From the NCBI RefSeq assembly GCF_011752625.1, contig NZ_VWXD01000001.1, forward strand, positions 496,001 to 560,000: 64,000 nucleotides of DNA, written 5' to 3'. Positions 48,980-57,266 of the stretch are shown here, piece after piece. Below the pieces are notes generated by a model. That model ran no database searches. It was not told where the DNA came from and saw nothing but the letters and a program-made list of their open reading frames with translations. The position numbers and the translations under genes are program-made. The first letter of the stretch is position 1. Each line of letters opens with the position of its first letter. Source of the DNA: Candidatus Pantoea formicae. Its GTDB lineage: Bacteria; Pseudomonadota; Gammaproteobacteria; Enterobacterales; Enterobacteriaceae.

Positions 48980-49306
48980 ATGGTTAATCACCTCAAGGAT
49001 CTTCAAGAAATCGCGCATGATTTTAATGAAATTGGCGCGGTATCCGATGAGCTAAAAGAAAAAATCGACTCAAGGGTAAGATTGCGCGAGTTACGTGCGG
49101 CTCTTCCTGTTCTGCCTATGATGTCAGGTCAAGCTATTAGGCAACTGCGTGAGCGTTTGGGGCTGAGCCAAGCCATGCTGGCTGCTTGCGTTGGAATGTC
49201 AGTAGCAACGGTGATCAAATGGGAACGCGAAGAAAAAAAACCTAACGGTGCTGCGATTCGTTTACTTAACATCATGGATCGTAAAGGTCTTAGTGTTCTT
49301 CAGTGA
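48980..49306 (+). CDS. XRE-family antitoxin
   Basis: 108 residues from the ATG at 48980 (GAGAGG upstream; a GTG at 48977 is possible). The C-terminal part is a helix-turn-helix of the XRE/HigA type: MMSGQAIRQLRERLGLSQAMLAACVGMSVATVIKWEREEKKPNGAAIRLLNIMDRKG. The N-terminal helix (HLKDLQEIAHDFNEIGAVSDELKEKIDSRVRL) is the likely toxin-binding part. It neutralises the upstream toxin and represses the operon through the palindrome at 48531. Confidence 0.88.
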   Translation: MVNHLKDLQEIAHDFNEIGAVSDELKEKIDSRVRLRELRAALPVLPMMSGQAIRQLRERLGLSQAMLAACVGMSVATVIKWEREEKKPNGAAIRLLNIMDRKGLSVLQ

Positions 49307-49411
49307 TAATGAAGCCCCTTCATCATGTGGCTTCATTGTTTTACGTTTCTGTTTCACGTGCGCCAACTTTATTTTCTGGCCCACCCGCTGTCTTTTATGC
49401 TGACAATACCG

Positions 49412-50248
49412 CTACTCCCCATCGGTAGAACGTGTCAGCGCTTCCCACGCTTCAATCTCTGCACTCATCGCTGCAAGTTTATCCTGCACTAGCTTCAATG
49501 CATCGCTACCGAGCAGCAAATGCGCAGGTGGGTTATCGCTTTCAATGATAGCCAGCATCGCGCGGGCGGCTTTCTGTGGGTCGCCTAACTGCTTACCACT
49601 TTTCTTTTCACGCGCCTGACGAATAGGATCAAAGAGAGCATCATAATCACTGATGCTGCGTGCGCTGCGCACCATGGAGCGACCTGCCCAATCAGTACGG
49701 AATGAGCCCGGAGCAACAGCGGTGACATGAATATTGAAGGGCGCAAGTTCTTTACTGAGGGTTTCTGAAATACCTTCCAGCGCAAACTTACTGCCACAGT
49801 AATAGCTAATGCCTGGCATGGTGATAAATCCACCCATCGAAGTGATGTTAAGGATATGCCCACGCCGGCGTTGGCGCATGAAAGGCAACACCGCTTTAGT
49901 CATCGCCACGGCACCGAACACATTGACGTCGAACTGGCGGCGCATTTCCTCCAGTGAAGACTCCTCCATAATTCCTTCGTGTCCATAGCCCGCGTTGTTG
50001 ACGAGAACATCAATCGGACCTTGCTTGTCTTCAATGTCGGCAATAAGCGTATCAATAGAGGCGAAATGGGTGACATCCAATACAAAACCCAGCGCATTTT
50101 GGCCATGAAGCTGTTCAAACGCCGCTTTTGCTTCGGCATTTCTCACTGTACCGATCACACGATAGCCGTTTGCTAAGGCCTCCTGCGCCAGTGCACGGCC
50201 AAATCCGCTGCTGACACCGGTAATCAAAAGTGTTTTAGAAGTAGACAT
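49412..50248 (-). CDS. Short-chain dehydrogenase/reductase
   Basis: 278 residues from the ATG at 50248 (GGGAG upstream). Classical SDR features: LLITGVSSGFGRALAQEA, NNAGYGHEG, NITSMGGFI and YYCGSKFALEGISE with Tyr-x3-Lys. The GVSSGFGRA loop and length are those of the common NADP-type oxidoreductases of unknown substrate. It is divergent from an AraC-family gene (108-base gap), which is therefore its likely regulator. The long N-terminal extension of the open frame overlaps the intergenic promoter and should not be translated. Confidence 0.85.
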   Translation of the reverse strand: MSTSKTLLITGVSSGFGRALAQEALANGYRVIGTVRNAEAKAAFEQLHGQNALGFVLDVTHFASIDTLIADIEDKQGPIDVLVNNAGYGHEGIMEESSLEEMRRQFDVNVFGAVAMTKAVLPFMRQRRRGHILNITSMGGFITMPGISYYCGSKFALEGISETLSKELAPFNIHVTAVAPGSFRTDWAGRSMVRSARSISDYDALFDPIRQAREKKSGKQLGDPQKAARAMLAIIESDNPPAHLLLGSDALKLVQDKLAAMSAEIEAWEALTRSTDGE

Positions 50249-50356
50249 CGTTTTTCTCCCGACATGAATGATGCATGCATAATATTCTCTGGAAGTCGGC
50301 GCTATAAGGCCGTATCTTCTATTTTTATTGCCTAATCTTATGAGTAAGGGGAAGTA

Positions 50357-51295
50357 GTGGTAGATCCAGATGCACACACGCGCACGGTGCAATTGCTCAA
50401 AGAACTCGCACCACGCGAGGGATACAACCTGACGGCACTCTCTGATGTGCGCATTTTGCGTTCAGATCGCCCATTAGCCCGCACGCCGGTGCTTTACGAT
50501 CCCGGTATTGTGATTGTTTGTCAGGGCAGTAAACGCGGATTCTTCGGTGATCAGGTCTATCTCTACGATGAGCAACACTATCTGGCGGTTTCCGTGCCGG
50601 TTCCCTTTACCATGGAAACCGCGGCCAGCGCAGAACACCCGCTGCTGGCGATCTATATGCACCTTGATTTCAGTGTGGCGACAGCATTGTTGCTGGAATT
50701 AGAGCAGCAGCAGGTGCCTTTTGCCGCTAAAGCGGCGCAGAGCATGATGTCGAGCCCAATGGATCAAGCGCTACGTGATTCAGTGTTACGGTTCCTGACG
50801 GCCCTGAGTCATCCTCTGGATGCTCAGATCCTCGGACCCGCACTGGTGCGTGAACTCTATTATCGAGTGTTGACGGGTGCACAAGGTCAGGCACTGCGTG
50901 CCGCGCTGACATTGCAGGGGCAGTTCGGCAAGGTGGGCAAAGCGCTGCGCCATATTCATGCCAGCTACGCACAGACGCTCAATCTCGCGCAGTTGGCGTG
51001 TGAGGCAGGCATGAGCGTGCCGACGTTCAGCGCGCATTTTAAAACCATCACGCAGCAGTCACCGATGCAATACGTGAAATCGGTTCGCCTACATCAGGCG
51101 CGTATGCTGATGGTGCGTCAGGAGATGACGGCGGCGGCGGCGAGTCATGCGGTGGGCTATGAAAGCGCCTCACAATTTAACCGTGAATTTAAACGTCTGT
51201 TCGGGCTGCCACCGGCGGAGGAGATCAAACGCATGCAGCGCAATTTCGCGGTGCCGCCTGCACAACAAGCTGCTGTGTTTGTCTCTTCGCATTAA
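50357..51295 (+). CDS. AraC-family regulator (YqhC-like N-terminal type)
   Basis: 312 residues starting at a GTG with AAGGGGAAG just upstream. The N-terminal AraC_N cupin-like part (RSDRPLARTPVLYDPGIVIVCQGSKRGFFGDQVYLYDEQHYLAVSVPVPFTMET) is the kind found in E. coli YqhC, an aldehyde-responsive regulator. The C-terminal AraC DNA-binding domain follows (LNLAQLACEAGMSVPTFSAHFKTITQQSPMQYVKSVRLHQAR, AAASHAVGYESASQFNREFKRLFG). It is divergent from the SDR gene, which may be an aldehyde or ketone reductase it induces. Confidence 0.87.
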   Translation: MVDPDAHTRTVQLLKELAPREGYNLTALSDVRILRSDRPLARTPVLYDPGIVIVCQGSKRGFFGDQVYLYDEQHYLAVSVPVPFTMETAASAEHPLLAIYMHLDFSVATALLLELEQQQVPFAAKAAQSMMSSPMDQALRDSVLRFLTALSHPLDAQILGPALVRELYYRVLTGAQGQALRAALTLQGQFGKVGKALRHIHASYAQTLNLAQLACEAGMSVPTFSAHFKTITQQSPMQYVKSVRLHQARMLMVRQEMTAAAASHAVGYESASQFNREFKRLFGLPPAEEIKRMQRNFAVPPAQQAAVFVSSH

Positions 51296-51298
51296 GGC

Positions 51299-51880
51299 TC
51301 ATATTGCCGGTTTCAGCACCAATACCGCATAACGGCAAATGTCATCGGTAGCATTGCTAAACACGCAATCCGTGGGATCGCCCAGCTCCAGACAATCACC
51401 CACATTCATTTCAAACAGATTATCGCCTTCCAGGAAACGTAAAGTGCCTTCCAGCACCCAAATTAACTGGCGGCGTGAAAGGTAGGAAATGGCTGGCATG
51501 GGCACGTCGGTACGCGGCGGCAGTTCAACACTCACGACATCCAACGGAATATCGCCAGGTGAGACATGGCGACGAATGTAGCCGGTTTCCGGATCTTGCC
51601 ATACCGGTTGTTGTGCATGACGCAGCAATGTACCAGGTTGCACTTCGGTGAGCGCGATCAGCTGTGACATGCTCATCGCGAATGAACCGGCGAGGCGCGC
51701 CAGTGAAGTCGCGGTAGGGCTACTTTCACCTCGCTCTATTTTGTGAATCATCGCCCGTGAAACACCGGATTGTTCTGCCAGGTCGGTTAACGACCAGCCG
51801 CGTTTTTCTCGTTCGACTTTAATGTTCTGACCAATGCGTGCATTGATACCATCTTCTTTACTGGACATTTTGTCTAACAT
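51299..51880 (-). CDS. XRE-cupin transcriptional regulator
   Basis: 193 residues: an N-terminal XRE helix-turn-helix (NIKVEREKRGWSLTDLAEQSGVSRAMIHKIERGESSPTATSLARLAG) and a C-terminal cupin sensor (RRQLIWVLEGTLRFLEGDNLFEMNVGDCLELGDPTDCVFSN). Such regulators (SutR/PuuR-like plan) respond to small metabolites. It is divergent from the MnaT-like acetyltransferase gene with only 55 bases between starts, so control of that gene and of itself is likely. No ribosome site precedes the first ATG, so initiation could be leaderless or at the Met five codons in (51868). Confidence 0.87.
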   Translation of the reverse strand: MLDKMSSKEDGINARIGQNIKVEREKRGWSLTDLAEQSGVSRAMIHKIERGESSPTATSLARLAGSFAMSMSQLIALTEVQPGTLLRHAQQPVWQDPETGYIRRHVSPGDIPLDVVSVELPPRTDVPMPAISYLSRRQLIWVLEGTLRFLEGDNLFEMNVGDCLELGDPTDCVFSNATDDICRYAVLVLKPAI

Positions 51881-51888
51881 AATGGATA

Positions 51889-51921
51889 ACTACGATAGTA
51901 AACGAATCATCCACTATAGTG
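51889..51921. promoter_or_regulatory. Paired palindromes between XRE-cupin and acetyltransferase genes
   Basis: ACTA-CGA-TAGT (51889-51899) and CACTATAGTG (51912-51921) share the ACTA/TAGT arms and lie 12 bases apart in the tiny divergent region. They are likely binding sites of the XRE-cupin protein. Confidence 0.5.
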
Positions 51922-51935
51922 ACGAGGCGGACATC

Positions 51936-52442
51936 ATGCAAATACGTGCAGCAGAAGAGGGCGATGCAGGGGCGATCGCGGAGATCTACAACGACGCAGT
52001 ACTCAACACCACCGCGATTTGGAATGAGAATACCGTGGATATCGCTAACCGCATCCAGTGGATGGCTGCACGGCAGGCCGCTGGGTTTCCGGTATTGGTG
52101 GCGGTTGAGGAGCAAGCCGTCATCGGCTACGCCTCCTATGGTGACTGGCGTCCCTGGGACGGCTATCGTCATACCGTGGAGCATTCAGTCTATGTTCATA
52201 AAAACGGGCGCGGCAAAGGGGTGGGCGGCATACTCATGGTTGCCTTGATTGAGCGGGCGCGCGAGCAGGGCAAACACATGATGATTGCCGGGATTGAGTC
52301 AGAGAACAGCGCTTCAATCGCGCTGCATAAGAAACTGGGTTTCAGTGATGGCGGCAGATTAAATCAGGTAGGCTGCAAATTTGGCCGTTGGCTCGACCTG
52401 ACCTTTTTGCAGCTTCAGCTTGATGCAAGGCCGCAGCCTTAA
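51936..52442 (+). CDS. mnaT: GNAT acetyltransferase, MnaT/phosphinothricin acetyltransferase type
   Basis: 168 residues from the ATG at 51936. It follows the MnaT/PAT family closely: IRAAEEGDAGAIAEIYNDAVLNTTAIWNE, VIGYASYGDWRPWDGYRHTVEHSVYVHKNGRGKGVGGILM, and ENSASIALHKKLGFSDGGRLNQVGCKFGRWLDLTFLQLQL. These enzymes acetylate methionine sulfone, methionine sulfoximine and similar toxic amino-acid analogues. The regulator upstream is XRE-cupin. Confidence 0.88.
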   Translation: MQIRAAEEGDAGAIAEIYNDAVLNTTAIWNENTVDIANRIQWMAARQAAGFPVLVAVEEQAVIGYASYGDWRPWDGYRHTVEHSVYVHKNGRGKGVGGILMVALIERAREQGKHMMIAGIESENSASIALHKKLGFSDGGRLNQVGCKFGRWLDLTFLQLQLDARPQP

Positions 52443-52544
52443 GTTAGTGTTTCTGCAATACGTATTCACTGGGTAAGCTGTCGATATCCTGCATGATCCG
52501 CGATACATGCTTGCGCATGCGATTACGTGCTACGGCGGCGGATT

Positions 52545-53468
52545 TTATCCCATTGAACGTTCAGCCAGTCGCCACGCTTTTGGCGACATCCCCGTCTCGC
52601 GTTTAAACGCATGGCTGAAGGCGCTTTCTGAAGTGTAACCCAGCGACTGCGCCACCACGGCCACCTGATCGGACTCCTCACGTAAGGCGCGTTCGGCTAA
52701 TCGCATGCGCCATTGTGTCAGATAGGCAACCGGTGTCACACCCGCAACAGTACGAAACTGCTGAGCAAAGGTGGTGCGTGACATGGCGCAGGCTTTTGCC
52801 AACTCTTCCAGATGCCAATTTCTTGCCGGATCGCCATGCATCAGTTGCAGCGCAGGCGCAAGACGCGCATCACCAAGGGCACGCAGCCAACTGGCGGGGA
52901 GTGCATCACAGGTTTGCAGATGAGCACGCAAAATCTGAATAAACAGCAGTTGCGCCAACTGTGACGAGGCCAGTTGTGAACCTGGCTGTGTGGTACGACG
53001 CTCTTGTACTAACTGGTCTAGTAACCAACGGAACGAGGCCGCTTGCGGGGAGGCCGCAGGGACATGAATCCATGGCGGCAAAACGTGCGTCAATAAACGG
53101 CCACTGGTGGGATTCAGCAGGACGTGCCCACCGATATGCGCAAAATCATCCCCTTCACCAATGGGGGCGTGAGGTTTTCCGGCACCGAAAAACACGCTCA
53201 TGGCATCAACCGGCTCAACGTCGGGCTCGCTGGACAGTACAAAGGCGCGCTTTGCACTCAGTAAACCGACATCGCCGGTTGAGAACAGAATCGGCCTGGC
53301 GTCGTCGTCAAACTGAACCCAGCATTGTCCTTTCAGGACGGCGAAAAACTTAATCTTCTCAGGCGCAGGGAAACGTAACGCCCAGCGGCCGCCCGCGCTA
53401 AAGCCTCCTGTCACCAGGGATTCCGCGTGGACGAATTTCAGGATGTCGGAAAAAGGGTCGTTTTGCAT
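52545..53468 (-). CDS. AraC-family regulator with cupin sensor
   Basis: 307 residues from the ATG at 53468 (GGA very close; earlier in-frame Met at 53507 also possible). The N-terminal cupin-6 type sensor (IKFFAVLKGQCWVQFDDDARPILFSTGDVGLLSAKRAFVLSS) and C-terminal AraC motifs (WHLEELAKACAMSRTTFAQQFRTVAGVTPVAYLTQWRMRLAERAL, QVAVVAQSLGYTSESAFSHAFKRETGMSPKAWR) are clear. It is divergent from the NAD-dependent epimerase/reductase gene (97-base gap) and probably activates it. Ligand unknown. Confidence 0.88.
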   Translation of the reverse strand: MQNDPFSDILKFVHAESLVTGGFSAGGRWALRFPAPEKIKFFAVLKGQCWVQFDDDARPILFSTGDVGLLSAKRAFVLSSEPDVEPVDAMSVFFGAGKPHAPIGEGDDFAHIGGHVLLNPTSGRLLTHVLPPWIHVPAASPQAASFRWLLDQLVQERRTTQPGSQLASSQLAQLLFIQILRAHLQTCDALPASWLRALGDARLAPALQLMHGDPARNWHLEELAKACAMSRTTFAQQFRTVAGVTPVAYLTQWRMRLAERALREESDQVAVVAQSLGYTSESAFSHAFKRETGMSPKAWRLAERSMG

Positions 53469-53565
53469 TTCCGTACTATCACGCAACTCACACGCACTAT
53501 CAAGCATTCACAGTCCGGTCATGGGTGTTTACTCTGCTCAGTATCACAACAGCGAGGCATTTTTC

Positions 53566-54600
53566 ATGACTAAAGAAACCGTTTTGGTGACGGGTGGTAC
53601 CGGTTTTATCGCACAACATTGCATTATTTCCCTGCTTAAACAGGGATACAGAGTGCGCACGACGGTGCGTTCAGCCCAGCGAGAGAACGAAGTGCGACAA
53701 AATCTCCAGCAAGGAGGTGTAGAGCCAGGTGAAAACCTGACATTTGTCGTGGCAGATTTAATGGCCGATCAGGGTTGGGATGTGGCCACTCAAGGCTGTA
53801 CTTATGTGCTGCACGGCGCATCACCTACACCATCGGGTGAGCAGGTCACCGAGGCCGATTGGATCAACCCCGCGATTGAAGGAAATTTGCGCGTTCTGCG
53901 GGCCGCGAGGGATGCAGGCGTTAAACGCGTGGTGTTAACGTCGGCATTTGGTGCGGTCGGAGTCGGTCACTCGTCGGACTACCCGCGCCCATTTAAGGAG
54001 ACGGATTGGACGAATTTGGACAGCGATTTATGGCCGTATCAACGTTCCAAAACCTTATCGGAACGGGCAGCCTGGGCCTTTATTGAGAAGGAAGGTCGGG
54101 GTTTAGAGCTGTCAGCTATCAATCCCGTGGCAGTACTCGGACCTGTACTGGGCGCAGATTACTCACACTCGACCCGGATTATCAAAGAGATGTTAGAAGG
54201 ACAGCCGGGTTGTCCTGATATCAACAGCTGTTTTGTGGATGTTCGGGATGTCGCCGATTTACACGTCATCGCCATGAAGCACCCAGCAGCCAAGGGGGAG
54301 CGATTCCTTGCCAGTTCGGGCCATAGTTTGCGTCTGGTGGAGGTTGCCCATACCTTGAAAACGTCACTGGGTGACGCCGCCCGCTGCGTATCGACGATCG
54401 AACTCACGGATGAGAGTGTGCGGGCTGCTGCAGATAAGAATCCAGTGATGATTGGGATGGTGAAATTGTTGGGGGTAGATATGAACGTCACTGCAGAGAA
54501 AGCGATGTCTGTATTGGGCTGGCAGCCGCGCACACCCCAACAGGCGATTATCGCGACGGCGCAGAGCTTGATTGAGCTGGGTTTGATCTCACACAGCTAG
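53566..54600 (+). CDS. NAD(P)-dependent epimerase/aldehyde reductase (extended SDR)
   Basis: 344 residues from the ATG at 53566. Extended SDR with VLVTGGTGFIAQHCIISLLKQGYRVRTTVRS, HGASP, TSAFGAVG and YQRSKTLSE (catalytic Tyr-x3-Lys). The pattern is that of dihydroflavonol 4-reductase-like and NADPH-dependent aldehyde/methylglyoxal reductases in bacteria, not nucleotide-sugar epimerases. It probably reduces a reactive aldehyde or ketone in the cytoplasm. Divergent AraC gene as regulator. Confidence 0.85.
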   Translation: MTKETVLVTGGTGFIAQHCIISLLKQGYRVRTTVRSAQRENEVRQNLQQGGVEPGENLTFVVADLMADQGWDVATQGCTYVLHGASPTPSGEQVTEADWINPAIEGNLRVLRAARDAGVKRVVLTSAFGAVGVGHSSDYPRPFKETDWTNLDSDLWPYQRSKTLSERAAWAFIEKEGRGLELSAINPVAVLGPVLGADYSHSTRIIKEMLEGQPGCPDINSCFVDVRDVADLHVIAMKHPAAKGERFLASSGHSLRLVEVAHTLKTSLGDAARCVSTIELTDESVRAAADKNPVMIGMVKLLGVDMNVTAEKAMSVLGWQPRTPQQAIIATAQSLIELGLISHS

Positions 54601-54683
54601 CGCCTGCGGGAAGCATGTAGCTATGTACTGACAGATACTGCGGCATTTATTCCCACTTAAACATCAACACGATGCTATATAAA

Positions 54684-54698
54684 TGATAACGATTATCA
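54684..54698. promoter_or_regulatory. Fur box
   Basis: TGATAAC-G-ATTATCA matches the 7-1-7 Fur motif TGATAAT-n-ATTATCA with a single change. It lies 25 bases before the FAD monooxygenase start, where binding would block transcription in iron-replete cells. Confidence 0.75.
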
Positions 54699-54723
54699 TC
54701 AATTGCTTTGTGCTGAGGTCAGG

Positions 54724-55920
54724 ATGCAACCAACAGAACACACCGCCGACTGTTGTATCGTCGGCGGCGGACCAGCAGGATTAATGCTGGGTTATTTACT
54801 GGCGAGATCAGGATTAAGCGTCGTGGTGATTGAAAAACATCCCGACTTCCTGCGCGATTTTCGTGGCGATACCATCCATCCCTCGACGCTGGAGATCATG
54901 CGCCATCTCGGGTTGCTGGATGAGCTACTGACCTTACCGCATCAGAGAGCCGAAAAATTACAGGCAGAAGTAGCCGGTCAGGAGATCACGATGGCTGATT
55001 TCTCGCGCTTGCCGGTGCAGTGCCGCTTTATTGCCTTTATGCCGCAATGGGATTTCCTCAATTTTCTCGCGAGCAAAGCGGCCGCTTTTCCCGGCTTCAT
55101 GCTCTTACAATCCACCGCTTTCGATGATTTGATCTATGCAGAGGGAGTGGTGTCGGGTGTTAAAACGTTACAGGGTAACGATGCGCACATCATTCATACC
55201 TCGTTGGTGATTGGCGCGGATGGGCGTAACTCGCAGGTACGTACCAAAGCCGGATTACAAAGTAAAAACTTTGGCTCATCCCGTGATGTGCTGTGGTTCC
55301 GGCTGGGCAAACAGGAAACCGATCCCGAATGGGGTATGGGTCATAAAGGGCCAAAGCAGAATTTCATTGTGATTGATCGCGGTGACTACTGGCAGTGCGG
55401 CTACACCATCCAAAAAGGAGAGTTTGACGCGTTAAAGCTCGCCGGTCTGGAGACGCTAAAACAGGCTATCGCTGAAGTGGCACCCTTCAGCGCTGAGCGC
55501 ATGGAGGAGCTCGACGGTTGGGACCAATTGAAACTGTTGTCGATTCGTATAGACCGGCTGGATCAGTGGATGAAGCCCGGCGTGCTGTGCATTGGTGATG
55601 CCGCCCATGCGATGTCGCCGATTGGCGGCGTTGGCGTCAATCTGGCGATTCAGGATGCGGTGGCAGCGGCCAATTGCCTGACTCTTCCACTGAAAAAAGG
55701 TCATGTCACAGTACGTGATCTGCAGAAAGTGCAACAGCGCCGACAGTTTCCCACCGTTGCCACGCAATTCCTGCAAATTAAAATGAGCAGTAATAAACGT
55801 AAGCGCACTACGCCGAGTAAAGTGCCGCAGATGATCAGCCGTTTCCCGTTCTTGCGCCATCTGTTCGGTCGTTTGATTGGCTTAGGCTTTAGAACTGAAA
55901 GACCAGAACATCTCAATTAG
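54724..55920 (+). CDS. FAD-dependent aromatic-type monooxygenase, likely iron-repressed
   Basis: 398 residues from the ATG at 54724 (GAGGTCAGG upstream). FAD-binding motifs: DCCIVGGGPAGLMLGYLLARSGLSVVVIEKH at the N-terminus, RGDTIHPSTLEIMRHLGLL, DG motif IGADGRNSQVR, and GDAAHAMSPIGGVGVNLAIQDA. This is the class A (PHBH/PheA-like) flavoprotein hydroxylase fold. The Fur box suggests a role in iron starvation, such as modifying a siderophore or related aromatic compound, but no siderophore genes are next to it. It ends before a hairpin and the broken MFS gene. Confidence 0.85.
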   Translation: MQPTEHTADCCIVGGGPAGLMLGYLLARSGLSVVVIEKHPDFLRDFRGDTIHPSTLEIMRHLGLLDELLTLPHQRAEKLQAEVAGQEITMADFSRLPVQCRFIAFMPQWDFLNFLASKAAAFPGFMLLQSTAFDDLIYAEGVVSGVKTLQGNDAHIIHTSLVIGADGRNSQVRTKAGLQSKNFGSSRDVLWFRLGKQETDPEWGMGHKGPKQNFIVIDRGDYWQCGYTIQKGEFDALKLAGLETLKQAIAEVAPFSAERMEELDGWDQLKLLSIRIDRLDQWMKPGVLCIGDAAHAMSPIGGVGVNLAIQDAVAAANCLTLPLKKGHVTVRDLQKVQQRRQFPTVATQFLQIKMSSNKRKRTTPSKVPQMISRFPFLRHLFGRLIGLGFRTERPEHLN

Positions 55921-55927
55921 AAAGTTT

Positions 55928-55948
55928 GGCTTTCTAATCCTGAAAGCC
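55928..55948 (+). terminator. Terminator after the monooxygenase gene
   Basis: GGCTTTC-TAATCCT-GAAAGCC followed by TTCTTCC, starting eight bases after the stop. Confidence 0.65.
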
Positions 55949-56044
55949 TTCTTCCATTTATCCCGATGCCTCTTGCGGCAACAATAGATTCACAGCAACA
56001 GACAACAGTGGGTTGTCTGCTAAACCTATGAATAGGATGTGAAT

Positions 56045-57208
56045 ATGCCGATTGCTTTATTTGCGCTGACGGTGGGTGCGTTTGCTATTTGTACTTCTGA
56101 ATTTGTCATCGTTGGCATGCTGCTCAACATCAGCCACGACATGTCTATCAGCGTTGCTTCGGCAGGGATGTTGGTGACGGCCTATGCGTTGGGTGTGGTG
56201 ATAGGAGCTCCTTTGCTGACACCTTTAATGGTGCGCTTTAAACGTAAAAATGCGCTGGTGATGTTGATGTTGCTGTATGTGGCAGGAAATTTTGCCTGTG
56301 CTGTCGCAACCAGCTACCAATACTTGCTGCTGGCGCGTGTTATTGCTGCGTTGGCACATGCATCATTCTTTGGATTGGGCGCGGTCGTTGCCACACAACT
56401 AGTCAGCAAAGAGAAACAGGCCAGCGCTATCGCGGCCATGTTCCTTGGGGCGACATTAGCCAATGTTTTCGGTACGCCACTGGGTACGTTAATGGGCGAG
56501 CACTTTGGCTAGCGCAGTACTTTTATCGGTTGTTCCGCTCTGGGTGTTTTAGGGATGTTGGCGATGATGGTGTTTGTACCCGACATCAAAAATGCCAAAC
56601 CTCAACATCTGGCCTCAGAGTTCCGGGTGCTACTGCAACCCCAGGCGCTCAAAGCCATGCTAATAACGATTATTGGATTTGGCGGGATTTTCACCGCATT
56701 AACTTACATTGGGCCTTTGCTGACTCAGGTGACTGGTTTCCCTGAGAGTGCGGTGTCCTGGCTACTGCTGGTGTTTGGTGTGGGGATGGTGCTGGGCAAT
56801 CCGTTAGGCGGGCGTCTCACTGATTTTAATCTGCGACTTGGCATCCTTGTGACCCTGGCGATCGTCCTGAGCGTGCTGGTTGCGCTGGGGTTGTTTGCCG
56901 GATTCAAAGCGATAACCGCACTGCTGGTTTTCTTATTTGGTGCCGCGATGTTTTCTGCAATTACCCCGTTACAGGTCCAGGCAATGCATGCCACCCAAAA
57001 TGCGCCTGTGCTGGGGTCGTCGTTTAATATCGCGGCGTTCAACCTTGGTAATGCAGGCGGCGCATGGCTGGGCGGTTATATGCTAGAGCAAGGCGTTAAA
57101 GTGGCTCAACTTCCTCTGGTTGCGGCGGCGGTGACAACTGTCGGATTATTGTTTGCCTACTTTGCTCGCGCTGGGGTGGCGACAAAAAACACCGGTGAAG
57201 CGCATTGA
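56045..57208 (+). pseudogene. MFS transporter (AraJ/PbuE/DHA1-like) interrupted by an in-frame amber codon
   Basis: One continuous reading frame of 387 codons is broken only by TAG at 56510-56512. The 5' part encodes the first six membrane segments (MPIALFALTVGAFAICTSEFVIVGMLLNI, GTPLGTLMGEHFG) and the 3' part continues in the same frame (RSTFIGCSALGVLGMLAMMV to TGEAH). In relatives the motif is GWRSTF, so a Trp codon TGG has become TAG by one G-to-A change. The rest is intact, so the mutation is recent or suppressible. The family exports sugars, nucleosides or drugs. Ribosome site AGGA is seven bases before the ATG. Confidence 0.85.
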
Positions 57209-57214
57209 CATCAT

Positions 57215-57242
57215 AAGGTATTGATCGAAGGATCAATACCTT
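57215..57242. promoter_or_regulatory. Perfect 12-bp inverted repeat between MFS remnant and LysR gene
   Basis: AAGGTATTGATC-GAAG-GATCAATACCTT lies seven bases after the MFS stop and 24 before the LysR start. No T-run follows. It may be a terminator or a LysR autoregulatory site; it contains T-N11-A symmetry. Confidence 0.55.
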
Positions 57243-57266
57243 GGGCACAAGGACGGAAAGTCGCAA

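Noticed and set aside
56045..57208. Two separate genes in the MFS locus
   Set aside because: Both halves are in one frame, separated by a single TAG, and together make one normal-length transporter; the second half has no ribosome site.
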